The position numbers and the translations under genes were made by a program. This document shows, piece by piece, positions 1 to 8,367 of a stretch of 64,000 nt of DNA (the stretch's first letter is position 1; each line of letters opens with the position of its first letter). This DNA comes from Streptomyces sp. NBC_01707 (GTDB lineage Bacteria; Actinomycetota; Actinomycetes; Streptomycetales; Streptomycetaceae), in assembly GCF_041438805.1 (NCBI RefSeq), contig NZ_CP109190.1, positions 5,890,001 through 5,954,000 on the forward strand. Reading direction: 5' to 3'. Below the pieces are notes generated by a model. It was not told the DNA's origin. It ran no database searches and worked only from the letters and a program-made list of their open reading frames with translations.

Positions 1-609
1 AAGCCGGTACGCGAATGCGGCCAGCGCGACACGGACACGGCGCAGCCGGACGGCGGCGACCGCTGGTACCAGGTGGTCGCCAACCTCATGAACGACGAGA
101 ACAGCGACTGGTGGAAGGCGCCGAAGAACCGCAAGGACAAGGCGACCGAGACCCGTGACGAGCTCTTCGGCCGCGCGATGAAGGACGCCCGCTGGGAGCT
201 GACCGCCAAGCTCGGCAAGGACATCTCCACCTGGAGCTGGGGCCGGCTGCACCAGCTGACCCTGAAGAACCAGACCCTCGGTACCGAAGGTCCCGATGTG
301 CTCCAGCGGGCCCTCAACCGCGGCCCGTGGAACCTCGGCGGCGGCGAGGCCGCGGTCAACGCCTCCGGCTGGAACGCGGCGGGCGGCTACGAGGTCATCT
401 GGGTCCCGTCGATGCGGATGGTCGTCAACGTGGGGGACTGGGACAAGTCCCGCTGGATCAACCTCACCGGCGCCTCCGGGCACGCGTTCAGCGCGCACTA
501 CACCGATCAGACCGACAAGTGGGTCGACGGCGAACTGCTCGACTGGTCCTTCGGGACGAATGCGGTGGCGAAGGCGACGAAGGACACGTTGACGCTCAAG
601 CCGTCCTGA
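1..609 (+). CDS. Penicillin acylase family protein, C-terminal part (cut by window edge)
   Basis: Only the last 202 codons are inside the window; the reading frame is open from base 1. The residues resemble the C-terminal end of the beta chain of penicillin-acylase-type Ntn hydrolases, which are exported, cut themselves and hydrolyse amide bonds of acylated compounds. The family's closing Ser-Gly...Ser-x-His-Tyr-x-Asp pattern is visible as SGHAFSAHYTDQTDKW near residues 157-172, after an Asn/Asp/Trp-rich stretch (NDENSDWWKAP). The catalytic N-terminal Ser of the beta chain and any signal peptide lie outside. The gene converges on the leftward folate gene at 660. Substrate cannot be told from this part. 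Confidence 0.85.
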   Translation, partial: KPVRECGQRDTDTAQPDGGDRWYQVVANLMNDENSDWWKAPKNRKDKATETRDELFGRAMKDARWELTAKLGKDISTWSWGRLHQLTLKNQTLGTEGPDVLQRALNRGPWNLGGGEAAVNASGWNAAGGYEVIWVPSMRMVVNVGDWDKSRWINLTGASGHAFSAHYTDQTDKWVDGELLDWSFGTNAVAKATKDTLTLKPS

Positions 610-659
610 CGCTCGAGCCGTCACAGGAGGACGGCGGCCCGGTGCGGTTCCGGCCGGGC

Positions 660-1241
660 TCAGACGGTGAAGCGCCGCGCTCCGGCCGGTGTCACCACGG
701 CGTCCACGGGGTGGTCGTGCGGTTCCACGGGAACCTGCGCGACCACCTCGTTGTCGTAGAGGAGGACGACCAGCGCGGGATGCGCCCCGGCCGCCGCGAG
801 CCGGGCCAGCACCCGGTCGTACGAACCTCCGCCGCGGCCGAGCCGCATCCCGCGCCCGTCCACCGCGAGGCCCGGCAGCAGGACCGCGTCCGCCTCCAGG
901 ACGGCGTCCGGACCCAGCCGCGGACCGTCCGGCTCCAGCAGCCCGCGGGCCGCCGGTACGAGGCCGTCGCCACCCTCGTACGCGGCCCAGTCCAGATCGT
1001 TGTCCGAGAGGAGCACCGGCAGCAGCACGCGCACCCCCCGCGCGCGAAGCGCGTCCAGCAGTGCACGGGTGCCCGGCTCGCGCCCCACCGAGACATAGGC
1101 GGCGACGGTGCGGGCCTCGGCCAACTCCGGAAGATTTACTGCACCGCGGGACAGAACCATCGCGGCGTTGTCGACGTCTTCCCTGCTCAGGAGGGATCGC
1201 GCGGCAAGCAGGTCACGCCGCAGGGAGCCCTTTTCGGGCAT
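660..1241 (-). CDS. 5-formyltetrahydrofolate cyclo-ligase
   Basis: 193 aa. The product is predicted to convert 5-formyl-THF to 5,10-methenyl-THF with ATP, a cytosolic folate-salvage step. The glycine-rich ATP/phosphate motif is present as GRGGGSYDRVLAR near residue 135, and the length fits the family. The frame stays open to 1349, but that extension overlaps the galU leader and has no family-like residues; the ATG at 1241 begins the conserved MPEKGSLRRDLLAAR. The gene is transcribed divergently from galU, so the roughly 105 bp between the two starts must hold both promoters. Confidence 0.9.
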   Translation of the reverse strand: MPEKGSLRRDLLAARSLLSREDVDNAAMVLSRGAVNLPELAEARTVAAYVSVGREPGTRALLDALRARGVRVLLPVLLSDNDLDWAAYEGGDGLVPAARGLLEPDGPRLGPDAVLEADAVLLPGLAVDGRGMRLGRGGGSYDRVLARLAAAGAHPALVVLLYDNEVVAQVPVEPHDHPVDAVVTPAGARRFTV

Positions 1242-1347
1242 GTCGGTGTTCAACGGGCACCTGTGCATCTCTTGTATGTGCATATATGAGTACAAAGTTA
1301 ACCGGATGCTCATCTTCCGCCCATGGGTACCGGTTATGGTTGCGCGC

Positions 1348-2250
1348 ATGACTCAGTCGCACCCCAGGATCAGCAAGGCTGTCATCCCGGCCGCGGGGCT
1401 CGGTACCCGCTTCCTGCCGGCCACCAAAGCCACTCCCAAAGAGATGCTGCCTGTCGTCGACAAGCCCGCGATCCAGTATGTCGTCGAAGAAGCGGTGGCG
1501 GCCGGCCTCTCCGACGTACTCATGATCACAGGACGCAACAAGCGCCCCCTCGAGGACCACTTCGACCGCAACTACGAGCTGGAGTCCGCGCTCACCCGCA
1601 AGGGAGACGCCGACCGGCTCCGGAAGGTCCAGGAGTCGAGTGACCTCGCCACCATGCACTACGTCCGCCAGGGCGACCCGCGCGGCCTCGGCCACGCCGT
1701 GCTGTGCGCCGCGCCGCACGTCGGCGACCAGCCGTTCGCGGTCCTGCTCGGTGACGACCTGATCGACCCGCGCGACCCGCTGCTCGCACGGATGGTGGAG
1801 GTCCAGGAGCGCGAGGGCGGCAGCGTCGTCGCGCTGATGGAGGTCGAGCCGGAACAGATCCATCTGTACGGCTGCGCGGCCGTCGACGCCACCACGGACG
1901 GCGATGTCGTCAGGGTCTCCGGGCTGGTCGAGAAGCCCGATGCGGCGGACGCGCCCAGCAACCTCGCGATCATCGGCCGCTATGTCCTCGACCCCGCCGT
2001 CTTCGACATACTGCGCAGGACCGAGCCGGGCCGCGGGGGCGAGATCCAGCTCACCGACGCCCTGCAGCTGCTCGCCGAGGACGAGAAGATCGGCGGCCCC
2101 GTGCACGGTGTCGTCTTCAAGGGCCGCCGGTATGACACCGGTGACCGCAGCGACTACCTCCGCGCCATTGTCAGACTCGCGTGCGAACGTGAAGATCTGG
2201 GTCCGGACTTCAGGACCTGGCTCCGCAGTTTCGTCACCGAGGAGATGTAG
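1348..2250 (+). CDS. galU: UTP-glucose-1-phosphate uridylyltransferase
   Basis: 300 aa cytosolic enzyme making UDP-glucose from UTP and glucose-1-phosphate, the donor for glycans and the co-substrate of the galactose pathway encoded at the other end of the window. The nucleotide-binding signature GLGTRFLPATKATPKEML is near residues 18-35, and VEKP and GEIQLTDAL follow. The ATG at 1348 was chosen because upstream in-frame codons run into the divergent promoter region. There is no clear Shine-Dalgarno, so the message may be nearly leaderless. It is followed after 3 bp by moeA/glp, which suggests one transcript. Confidence 0.95.
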   Translation: MTQSHPRISKAVIPAAGLGTRFLPATKATPKEMLPVVDKPAIQYVVEEAVAAGLSDVLMITGRNKRPLEDHFDRNYELESALTRKGDADRLRKVQESSDLATMHYVRQGDPRGLGHAVLCAAPHVGDQPFAVLLGDDLIDPRDPLLARMVEVQEREGGSVVALMEVEPEQIHLYGCAAVDATTDGDVVRVSGLVEKPDAADAPSNLAIIGRYVLDPAVFDILRRTEPGRGGEIQLTDALQLLAEDEKIGGPVHGVVFKGRRYDTGDRSDYLRAIVRLACEREDLGPDFRTWLRSFVTEEM

Positions 2251-2253
2251 CAC

Positions 2254-3564
2254 TTGAGCAACCCGATCTGGTCGGTGGACGAGCACCTGGAGGACATCCT
2301 CGCCGCGGTGCGGCCGCTCGAACCCATCGAGCTCCAACTGCCCGAGGCCCAGGGCTGTGTCCTCGTCGAGGACGTCATGGTGGAGATCGCCCTGCCGCCC
2401 TTCGACAACAGCTCGATGGACGGTTACGCGGTCCGCACCGCCGATCTCGAGGGCGCCAGCGAGGAGTTCCCCGCCGTGCTCACCGTCATCGGTGACGTCG
2501 CGGCAGGCAGCGACGGACTCTCCGGCGACCAGACCGTCGGCCCCGGCGAGGCCGCCCGCATCATGACCGGCGCCCCGCTGCCGGCCGGTGCGGAGGCTGT
2601 CGTGCCGGTCGAGTGGACCGACGGCGGTACGGGTGGCGGCCCGGCGGACACCATGCGCGCCCACAGCCACGCCCCGCAGGACGCGGGCGGAGAGGTCCGC
2701 GTCCACCGGCCCGTCGCGGCCCGCGCCCATGTCCGGGCCCGCGGCAGCGATGTGCAGCCCGGCGATCTGGCCCTGCGGGCCGGTTCGGTCATCGGGCCGC
2801 CGCAGATCGGGCTGCTCGCCGCGATCGGCCGCTCCACCGTGAAGGTGCGGCCCAGGCCGCGTGTCGTGGTCATCTCCACCGGCAGCGAACTGGTGCAACC
2901 CGGTGAGGAACTGGCAGGCGGTCAGATCTACGACTCGAACAGCTTCGCGCTGACTGCTGCCGCGCGCGACGCGGGAGCCATCTCCTACCGGGTCGGCGCC
3001 GTCACCGACGACGCCGACATGCTCCGCGCCACGATCGAGGACCAGCTGATCCGCGCCGACATCGTCGTCACCACGGGCGGCGTCAGCGTCGGCGCGTACG
3101 ACGTGGTCAAGGAGGCCCTGTCCGCTGTCGGCGACGCGGACGAGCCGGGCAGCGGCATCGAGTTCCGCAAGCTCGCCATGCAGCCGGGCAAGCCGCAGGG
3201 CTTCGGCTCGATCGGCCCCGAACACACCCCGCTGCTGGCTCTGCCGGGCAACCCCGTCTCGTCGTACGTCTCGTTCGAGCTGTTCGTGCGGCCCGCGATC
3301 CGCGCGCTGATGGGCCTGAAGGACGTGAACCGCCCGACGGTCCGCGCCACGCTGAAGACCGACAGCACACTCGGCTCACCGTCCGGCAAGCGCCAGTTCC
3401 TGCGCGGCAGGTACGACGCCGAGGAGGGCACCGTCACCCCCGTCGGCGGCTCCGGATCGCATCTGATCGCCGCCCTCGCCCAGGCGGACGCGCTGATCGT
3501 GCTGCCCGAGGACGTCACCTCCGCGGAGCCCGGCACGGTCACCGAGGTGATCCTGCTCCGCTGA
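2254..3564 (+). CDS. moeA: MoeA / gephyrin-like molybdopterin molybdenumtransferase (Glp-type)
   Basis: 436 aa. MoeA inserts molybdate into adenylylated molybdopterin. Family motifs are visible: DNSSMDGYAV near residues 50-59, then GGVSVGAYDVVKE and LPGNPVSSY. It starts with TTG at 2254, with GAGGAG 15-20 bases upstream, inside the end of galU. In Corynebacterium the MoeA paralogue encoded next to galU and rimJ is Glp, a gephyrin-like cell-division protein that binds the membrane receptor GlpR and SepF. The same neighbours occur here (galU before; RimJ-like and GlpR/SepX-like after), so this copy is likely Glp. The adjacent moaC and mog genes argue that a cofactor role may remain. Confidence 0.88.
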   Translation: MSNPIWSVDEHLEDILAAVRPLEPIELQLPEAQGCVLVEDVMVEIALPPFDNSSMDGYAVRTADLEGASEEFPAVLTVIGDVAAGSDGLSGDQTVGPGEAARIMTGAPLPAGAEAVVPVEWTDGGTGGGPADTMRAHSHAPQDAGGEVRVHRPVAARAHVRARGSDVQPGDLALRAGSVIGPPQIGLLAAIGRSTVKVRPRPRVVVISTGSELVQPGEELAGGQIYDSNSFALTAAARDAGAISYRVGAVTDDADMLRATIEDQLIRADIVVTTGGVSVGAYDVVKEALSAVGDADEPGSGIEFRKLAMQPGKPQGFGSIGPEHTPLLALPGNPVSSYVSFELFVRPAIRALMGLKDVNRPTVRATLKTDSTLGSPSGKRQFLRGRYDAEEGTVTPVGGSGSHLIAALAQADALIVLPEDVTSAEPGTVTEVILLR

Positions 3565-3688
3565 ACGGGACCCGGTGGCGGTACGGTGTCTGCCGCTGTG
3601 CCTTACCGGGGGACTCCCCCCGGACCCCCGACCGCACCTTGGTGCGGACCGAGCGGGCAACCGGCGCCCTACCGCTAGGCGGAGTCCA

Positions 3689-4189
3689 GTGAGTACGCAG
3701 AACAGGCTGACGCATCTCGACGAGGCGGGTGCGGCCAGGATGGTCGACGTGTCCGAGAAGGACGTCACCGCGCGTGTCGCCCGCGCCAGCGGCCGGGTCC
3801 TCGTCTCGCCGCGCGTCGTCGAACTGCTGCGCGGCGAGGGAGTTCCCAAGGGCGACGCCCTCGCCACCGCCCGTATCGCCGGGATCATGGGCGCCAAGCG
3901 CACTCCCGAGCTGATCCCGCTCTGTCACCCGCTCGCCGTCTCCGGCGTGAAGGTCGACCTGAGCGTCGCCGACGACGCGGTGGAGATCCTCGCCACGGTG
4001 AAGACGACGGACCGCACCGGCGTCGAGATGGAGGCCCTGACGGCCGTCTCGGTCGCCGCGCTCACCGTGATCGACATGATCAAGGCGGTCGACAAGAGCG
4101 CGGTCATCACGGACGTCCGGGTCGAGTCGAAGTCCGGCGGCAAGTCCGGCGACTACCGTCGCTCGGTGCCGAAGGGAGCGGACGCATGA
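3689..4189 (+). CDS. moaC: Cyclic pyranopterin monophosphate synthase
   Basis: 166 aa cytosolic enzyme that, with MoaA, makes cyclic pyranopterin monophosphate, the first intermediate of molybdenum cofactor. Visible motifs are KRTPELIPLCHPL, GVEMEALTAVSVAALT and KSGGKSGDYR, covering the conserved active site. The frame is open to 3575, but GTG at 3689 has AGGCGGAG in front and yields the family length. The 124 bp before it contain short G/C-rich inverted repeats and could hold its own promoter or an attenuator. Its stop overlaps the next start (ATGA), so translation of moaC and mog is probably coupled. Confidence 0.93.
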   Translation: MSTQNRLTHLDEAGAARMVDVSEKDVTARVARASGRVLVSPRVVELLRGEGVPKGDALATARIAGIMGAKRTPELIPLCHPLAVSGVKVDLSVADDAVEILATVKTTDRTGVEMEALTAVSVAALTVIDMIKAVDKSAVITDVRVESKSGGKSGDYRRSVPKGADA

Positions 4190-4776
4190 CGGCGCCCGAG
4201 GCTGCGGCGTCGGGCGGCGGGCATGCGGGGTCGCTTCCGGAGCCGCACGCACCGGGCGCGCCCCTCGACGGATCGCCGCCCGCCCCCCGTACCGCGCTCG
4301 TCGTGACCGCGTCGAACCGTGCCGCGGCCGGTGTCTACGCCGACCGGGGCGGCCCCCTGATCGTCGAGGCGCTCGCCGGGCTCGGCTTCGCCGTCGACGG
4401 GCCGCAGGTCGTCCCCGACGGCGACCCCGTCGAGCAGGCCCTGCGGGCCGGGGTGGCCGCCGCGTACGACGTCATCGTCACCACCGGCGGTACGGGTATC
4501 TCACCGACCGACCGGACCCCCGAGGCCACTCGTCGTGTCCTCGACCACGAGATCCCCGGCATCCCCGAGGCGATCCGTGCCGAGGGCCGCGACAAGGTCC
4601 CCACGGCCGCGCTCTCCCGTGGTCTCGCCGGAGTCGCCGTCCGCACCCTCGTCGTGAACCTGCCGGGCTCCACCGGCGGGGTGCGCGACGGCCTCGCCGT
4701 CCTCGAACGCCTTCTGGTGCACGCCGTCGATCAGCTCCGCGGCGGCGACCACCCCCGACCCGGGAGCCCGAGCTGA
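4186..4776 (+). CDS. mog: Molybdopterin adenylyltransferase (MogA/MoaB family)
   Basis: 196 aa. MogA/MoaB-type enzymes adenylylate molybdopterin before MoeA adds molybdate. The motifs VTTGGTGISPTDRTPEA (molybdopterin binding) and NLPGSTGGVRDGL are clear. The first ~35 residues are a Pro/Ala/Gly-rich low-complexity lead, longer than in E. coli MogA. It overlaps moaC by 4 bases, placing three cofactor steps (MoeA, MoaC, Mog) in one run. MogA and MoaB cannot be told apart from sequence here. Confidence 0.9.
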   Translation: MTAPEAAASGGGHAGSLPEPHAPGAPLDGSPPAPRTALVVTASNRAAAGVYADRGGPLIVEALAGLGFAVDGPQVVPDGDPVEQALRAGVAAAYDVIVTTGGTGISPTDRTPEATRRVLDHEIPGIPEAIRAEGRDKVPTAALSRGLAGVAVRTLVVNLPGSTGGVRDGLAVLERLLVHAVDQLRGGDHPRPGSPS

Positions 4777-4793
4777 ACGTCCCGACCTGGCCG

Positions 4794-5396
4794 GTGATCC
4801 TGACCGACGGCGCGATCGCCCTCCGGCCGATAAAGCTGCGCGACCAGCGTGAGTGGCGGGAGGTCAACCGGCGCAACCGCGACTGGCTCCGCCCCTGGGA
4901 GGCGACCGTCCCACCGCCCGGCCCGGGCGGTCCGGTGGCCCGTCGCCCCACCTACCGTCAGATGGTCCGCCATCTGCGCTCCGAGGCGAACGCCGGCCGG
5001 ATGCTGCCCTTCGCCATCGAGTACGAGGGGCGTCTGGTAGGGCAGTTGACGGTCGCCGGGATCACCTGGGGATCGATGTGCTCGGGCCATATCGGCTACT
5101 GGGTGGACCAGGATGTGGCGGGTCGCGGTGTCATGCCGACCGCGGTCGCTCTCGCCGTCGATCACTGCTTCCGGTCCGTCGGCCTGCACCGCATCGAGGT
5201 CTGCATTCGCCCCGAGAACGCGCCCAGCCGAAGAGTCGTGGAGAAACTCGGATTCCGCGAGGAAGGGCTGCGTCCACGGTATCTCCACATCGACGGTGCC
5301 TGGCGGGACCATCTGATCTTCGCGCTCACCGCGGAGGAGGTGCCCGACGGGCTGCTCCGGCGCTGGCACCAGGCACGACCCGGAACGCCGCGCTAA
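4794..5396 (+). CDS. RimJ/RimL-type GNAT N-acetyltransferase
   Basis: 200 aa protein with a GNAT fold of the ribosomal-protein acetyltransferase type. Residues near 95-165 carry the acetyl-CoA site (GYWVDQDVAGRGVMPTAVAL), followed by RPENAPSRRVVEKLGF, typical of RimJ. The annotated GTG (4794) has no good ribosome site. The residues just upstream in frame read LNVPTWP, which look like part of the protein, so a CTG start at 4773 inside the mog stop region is possible. Its position between moeA/glp and the SepX/GlpR-like gene is the arrangement seen in other actinomycetes. Confidence 0.87.
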   Translation: MILTDGAIALRPIKLRDQREWREVNRRNRDWLRPWEATVPPPGPGGPVARRPTYRQMVRHLRSEANAGRMLPFAIEYEGRLVGQLTVAGITWGSMCSGHIGYWVDQDVAGRGVMPTAVALAVDHCFRSVGLHRIEVCIRPENAPSRRVVEKLGFREEGLRPRYLHIDGAWRDHLIFALTAEEVPDGLLRRWHQARPGTPR

Positions 5397-5563
5397 ATAA
5401 AATGAATGTTCGAAATTGATCGCTGTGTGACTGCTAACGAACGCGCAAACGCCGACTGTTGATCCGAACAATCACAAAAAAAGTCCTTGATATCAGCCAG
5501 ATCGTGCGACACACCGGGCCAATTGGCGGATGCCTCCGTGCAAACCCCTCTACGGTGTGAGAC

Positions 5564-6736
5564 GTGAGCAGCAGCGGCCTCATCTATGCAGTCATCGTCG
5601 GGGCCTGGGCCGCCTACTTGGTGCCGATGTGGCTCCGCAGGCAGGACGAGCTCAATGAAGCCCGCCCGACGGAACGCTTCAGCACCGCCATCCGGCTGCT
5701 GTCCGGACGGGCGGCGATGGAGCGCCGGTACGCCAAGGAACTGCGGGAGCGCACCACCGAGGAGGCGGCACCCGACGCCGAGCCGGACGTGGACACGGAC
5801 CGAGTGGATTCCGTGGACGTCCGGGCCTTCGCCGCGCCTCCGGCGCATACGGAAGCCCGTGTGCACGACCCGGTGCGCGCACCGGAGCGGGCGGCCTCCA
5901 CGGCGCAGGGGTCCCAGGGTTCCCAGGAGCGGCAGGCCCAGGAGGGATCGGCACACGCGTCCGTGCCCGTACCCACGCGGCGCGCGCGCCCCGGTGGAAT
6001 CGATGCGGAACGCGCCCGGCGCGCCCAGCGCTCGCAGGTGCTGGCGCGCCGACGGCGCACCACCTCGGTCCTCTTCCTCGCCTTCACCCTCGGCGCGGTC
6101 GTCGCGGCGGTCGGCGGCCTCCACTTCCTGTGGGCGCCCGCGGTGCCTGCCGTGCTGCTGAGCACGTACATCGTGCATCTGCGCGCGCAGGAACGGCGCA
6201 GGTTCGCCTTCACCATGGACCGGCGCAGGGCGGAGGTGGCCGCGCAGCACCTGCGCGAGAACCGCCACCGCAGGCACCAGCCCGCGGCCACGGCTCCCGC
6301 CGAGCCCGACGAGGAGCCCGAAACGCGCCACCCCGAGCCCGAGCCCGCCCCCACGGTCTCCCCGCAGGAAGCGGGCCGCCGCGCGCTGGTCGAGCAGACG
6401 GACCACGCGGAGTGGGTCGACCAGCAGCGTGAACGCGGCCGGGCCCAGGGCGACAGCTGGGAGCCCGTCCCGGTCCCGCTGCCGACCTACGTCACCGCGC
6501 CCGTGGCTCCGCGCGCCACGGGCGGCGTCGAGGTCGGCAACCCGGAGACCTGGAGCGCGGCCCGCTCCAGTACCGCCGAACCGGCGCAGCCGGGCACCAC
6601 GACCCCCACGGCGCCCCCCGTGGACCCGGCCCCGCGCCAGCGCACCAACCAGTCCCGCCGGACCCGCGACCGTGGCCGGACCCCGCTCTTCGACCAGTAC
6701 GAGGACGGCGACCGGCCCCGCGCCGCCAACGAGTGA
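5564..6736 (+). CDS. sepX: SepX/GlpR-like actinobacterial cell-division membrane protein
   Basis: 390 aa. Residues ~5-23 form a first membrane segment (IYAVIVGAWAAYLVPMWL). A conserved RRQDELNEARPTERFSTAIR follows, then a Pro/Ala/Glu-rich cytosolic linker. Two close membrane segments near residues 168-205 and a long, charged, disordered C-terminal tail complete the protein. This order fits Streptomyces SepX and corynebacterial GlpR, which anchor division proteins, GlpR by binding the gephyrin-like Glp. The presumed Glp gene lies 2 kb upstream. It starts with GTG at 5564 after a 167-bp AT-richer gap that should hold a promoter. Identification rests on layout and context. Confidence 0.75.
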   Translation: MSSSGLIYAVIVGAWAAYLVPMWLRRQDELNEARPTERFSTAIRLLSGRAAMERRYAKELRERTTEEAAPDAEPDVDTDRVDSVDVRAFAAPPAHTEARVHDPVRAPERAASTAQGSQGSQERQAQEGSAHASVPVPTRRARPGGIDAERARRAQRSQVLARRRRTTSVLFLAFTLGAVVAAVGGLHFLWAPAVPAVLLSTYIVHLRAQERRRFAFTMDRRRAEVAAQHLRENRHRRHQPAATAPAEPDEEPETRHPEPEPAPTVSPQEAGRRALVEQTDHAEWVDQQRERGRAQGDSWEPVPVPLPTYVTAPVAPRATGGVEVGNPETWSAARSSTAEPAQPGTTTPTAPPVDPAPRQRTNQSRRTRDRGRTPLFDQYEDGDRPRAANE

Positions 6737-6824
6737 GACCCGCTGCGGAGCCGACCCGGCTGACCAGCGGGGGAGCGGATTTCCGAGCACCGCTCCGAGG
6801 ATGCTAGAGTTTCACTCGTTGCAA

Positions 6825-6898
6825 GGGCCTGTGGCGCAGTCTGGTAGCGCACCTCGTTCGCATCGAGGGGGTCTGGGGTTCAAATCCCCACAGGTCCA
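6825..6898 (+). tRNA. tRNA-Ala (anticodon CGC)
   Basis: A complete 74-nt cloverleaf. The acceptor stem GGGCCTG pairs with CAGGTCC and contains the G3:U70 pair that marks alanine tRNAs. The anticodon stem CCTCG/CGAGG carries the loop TTCGCAT, giving anticodon CGC at 6859-6861, which reads GCG. The T-arm has GGTTCAAATCC. The discriminator base is A and the 3' CCA is not fully encoded. A strong terminator starts 10 bases downstream. Confidence 0.97.
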
Positions 6899-6907
6899 CC
6901 GCAGCTC

Positions 6908-6943
6908 AGAGCCCCTGCCGGGGAAACCCGGTAGGGGCTCTTT
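6908..6943 (+). terminator. Intrinsic terminator of tRNA-Ala
   Basis: The stem AGAGCCCCT-CCGGG pairs with CCCGG-AGGGGCTCT around an AAA loop with one mismatch, and TTT follows. It ends the tRNA transcript. Confidence 0.85.
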
Positions 6944-7321
6944 GGCGTCGTACAGCAGCGATGCAGAGCGACTCCTTCCGATCCTGTGCACCGAGGCGGA
7001 CCGTCGCAGCAGCCGACCGCGCGGCGAAGGCCGGGTCGAAGTCCCGCGGCTCGGTCGGGGTTCCGTGACGGTCCAGATCCTGTAGTTGCAAGGAGCTCCC
7101 GGCCGACGGTGATACCGGCGGGGCCCGCAACTCGCGGCTCGTCACGGCCACCGCCGGCCAGGCTCCGGCCTCGGCCGGTCGCGGGGAGAACAGTGGTCCG
7201 TACAACGGTCGAACTCCGCGTCGCCTAGGCTGTTTTCGATCGTCCCGCTCAGCAGGTGCTTTTCTCGCGGCGGGACGAGCCGCAGTTCCCTGCCCGCGTT
7301 TCCCGTACGGAGGAGCGTCCT
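6944..7321. other. Gap between tRNA-Ala and the methyltransferase gene
   Basis: About 380 bp without a convincing gene. The frames that stay open lack family-like residues. The tail of the gap (GGAGGAGCGTCC just before 7322) is the ribosome site of the next gene, so its promoter should lie in this stretch. No repeat or RNA structure was recognised. Confidence 0.5.
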
Positions 7322-8107
7322 GTGACGGCCGGCCCGCTCAACCCCCAGATCGACACCAGCAAACCCCATCCGGCGCGCGTCTACGACTGGCTGCTCGGCG
7401 GCAAGGACAATTACCCGGTCGATCAGGCGGTCGGGGAGAAGCTGCCCCCGGAGGCGCGGGCCAACGCGGCCCGGAACCGGGCCTTCATGCACCGGGCCTC
7501 CGCCTGGCTGGCGCACCGGGGCGTCGACCAGTTCCTCGACGTCGGTACCGGCATTCCCACCTCGCCGAACCTGCACCAGATAGTCCAGGCGATCACGCCC
7601 ACGGCCCGGATCGTCTACGCGGACAACGACCCCATCGTCCTGCGTCATGCGGAGGCGCTGCTCGTCAGCAACCCCGAGGGCGCCACCGACTACATCCACG
7701 CGGATGTCAGGCAGCCGCAGCTGATCCTCGACCGAGCCCGTGAGCTGCTGGACTTCGACAGGCCCATTGCCCTGTCGCTGATCGCGCTCATGCACTTCCT
7801 GCCCGACGACCAGGAGCCGTACGACATCACCCGCACCCTGGTGGACGCCCTGCCGTCGGGCAGCTATCTGGTCCTGTCGCACGGTACGGCCGACCAGCAT
7901 CCGGAGCTGCGCGTCGAGACCGAGGCCGCGTACAAGAAGGGCGCCATCGCGCTGCGGATGCGTACACGCAGTGAGGTCGAGCCGTTCTTCGACGGTCTGG
8001 AACTCGTCGCGCCCGGGCTGGTGCCGGCCGCGGAGTGGTACCAGGAGGAGCCGGCTCCGGAGAACGAACGGAGCGGTTTCTACGTGGGTGTTGCGCGCGT
8101 GAAGTGA
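7322..8107 (+). CDS. SAM-dependent methyltransferase, DUF574 type
   Basis: 261 aa. It begins with the features typical of the large Streptomyces DUF574 (Methyltransf_19) family: SKPHPARVYDWLLGGKDNYPVD near residues 11-32, then the SAM-binding loop DVGTGIPTSPNLHQ near 80-93. These proteins are abundant in Streptomyces and their substrates are mostly unknown. The frame opens at 7256, but GTG at 7322 has GGAGGAG at good spacing and starts the conserved part. It stands alone on the plus strand between the tRNA and an alpha/beta hydrolase. Confidence 0.88.
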   Translation: MTAGPLNPQIDTSKPHPARVYDWLLGGKDNYPVDQAVGEKLPPEARANAARNRAFMHRASAWLAHRGVDQFLDVGTGIPTSPNLHQIVQAITPTARIVYADNDPIVLRHAEALLVSNPEGATDYIHADVRQPQLILDRARELLDFDRPIALSLIALMHFLPDDQEPYDITRTLVDALPSGSYLVLSHGTADQHPELRVETEAAYKKGAIALRMRTRSEVEPFFDGLELVAPGLVPAAEWYQEEPAPENERSGFYVGVARVK

Positions 8108-8367
8108 GCGGGACAGGCGGTGTCGACGCTCTCCGGCGCCGGTCATGATTCTGTGTCATGTGCCGGCCGGAGGCGGAGGACGCGCTCCGGCGGACGTGCC
8201 CGGACCGACTTCTCGGCGCGGCCGCACAGCGGTTCGTCGTGGCCGTCGAACGGGGGTGGCCGCCTGGACGCCGTCGAAGCGGATGCCGACCACGTGATGG
8301 CCGGGAGCCGGGTACGGTCCGGGGTGATCGCAGGGGCGTAAGGAACGGCAGACCCGGGGGGATCGGC

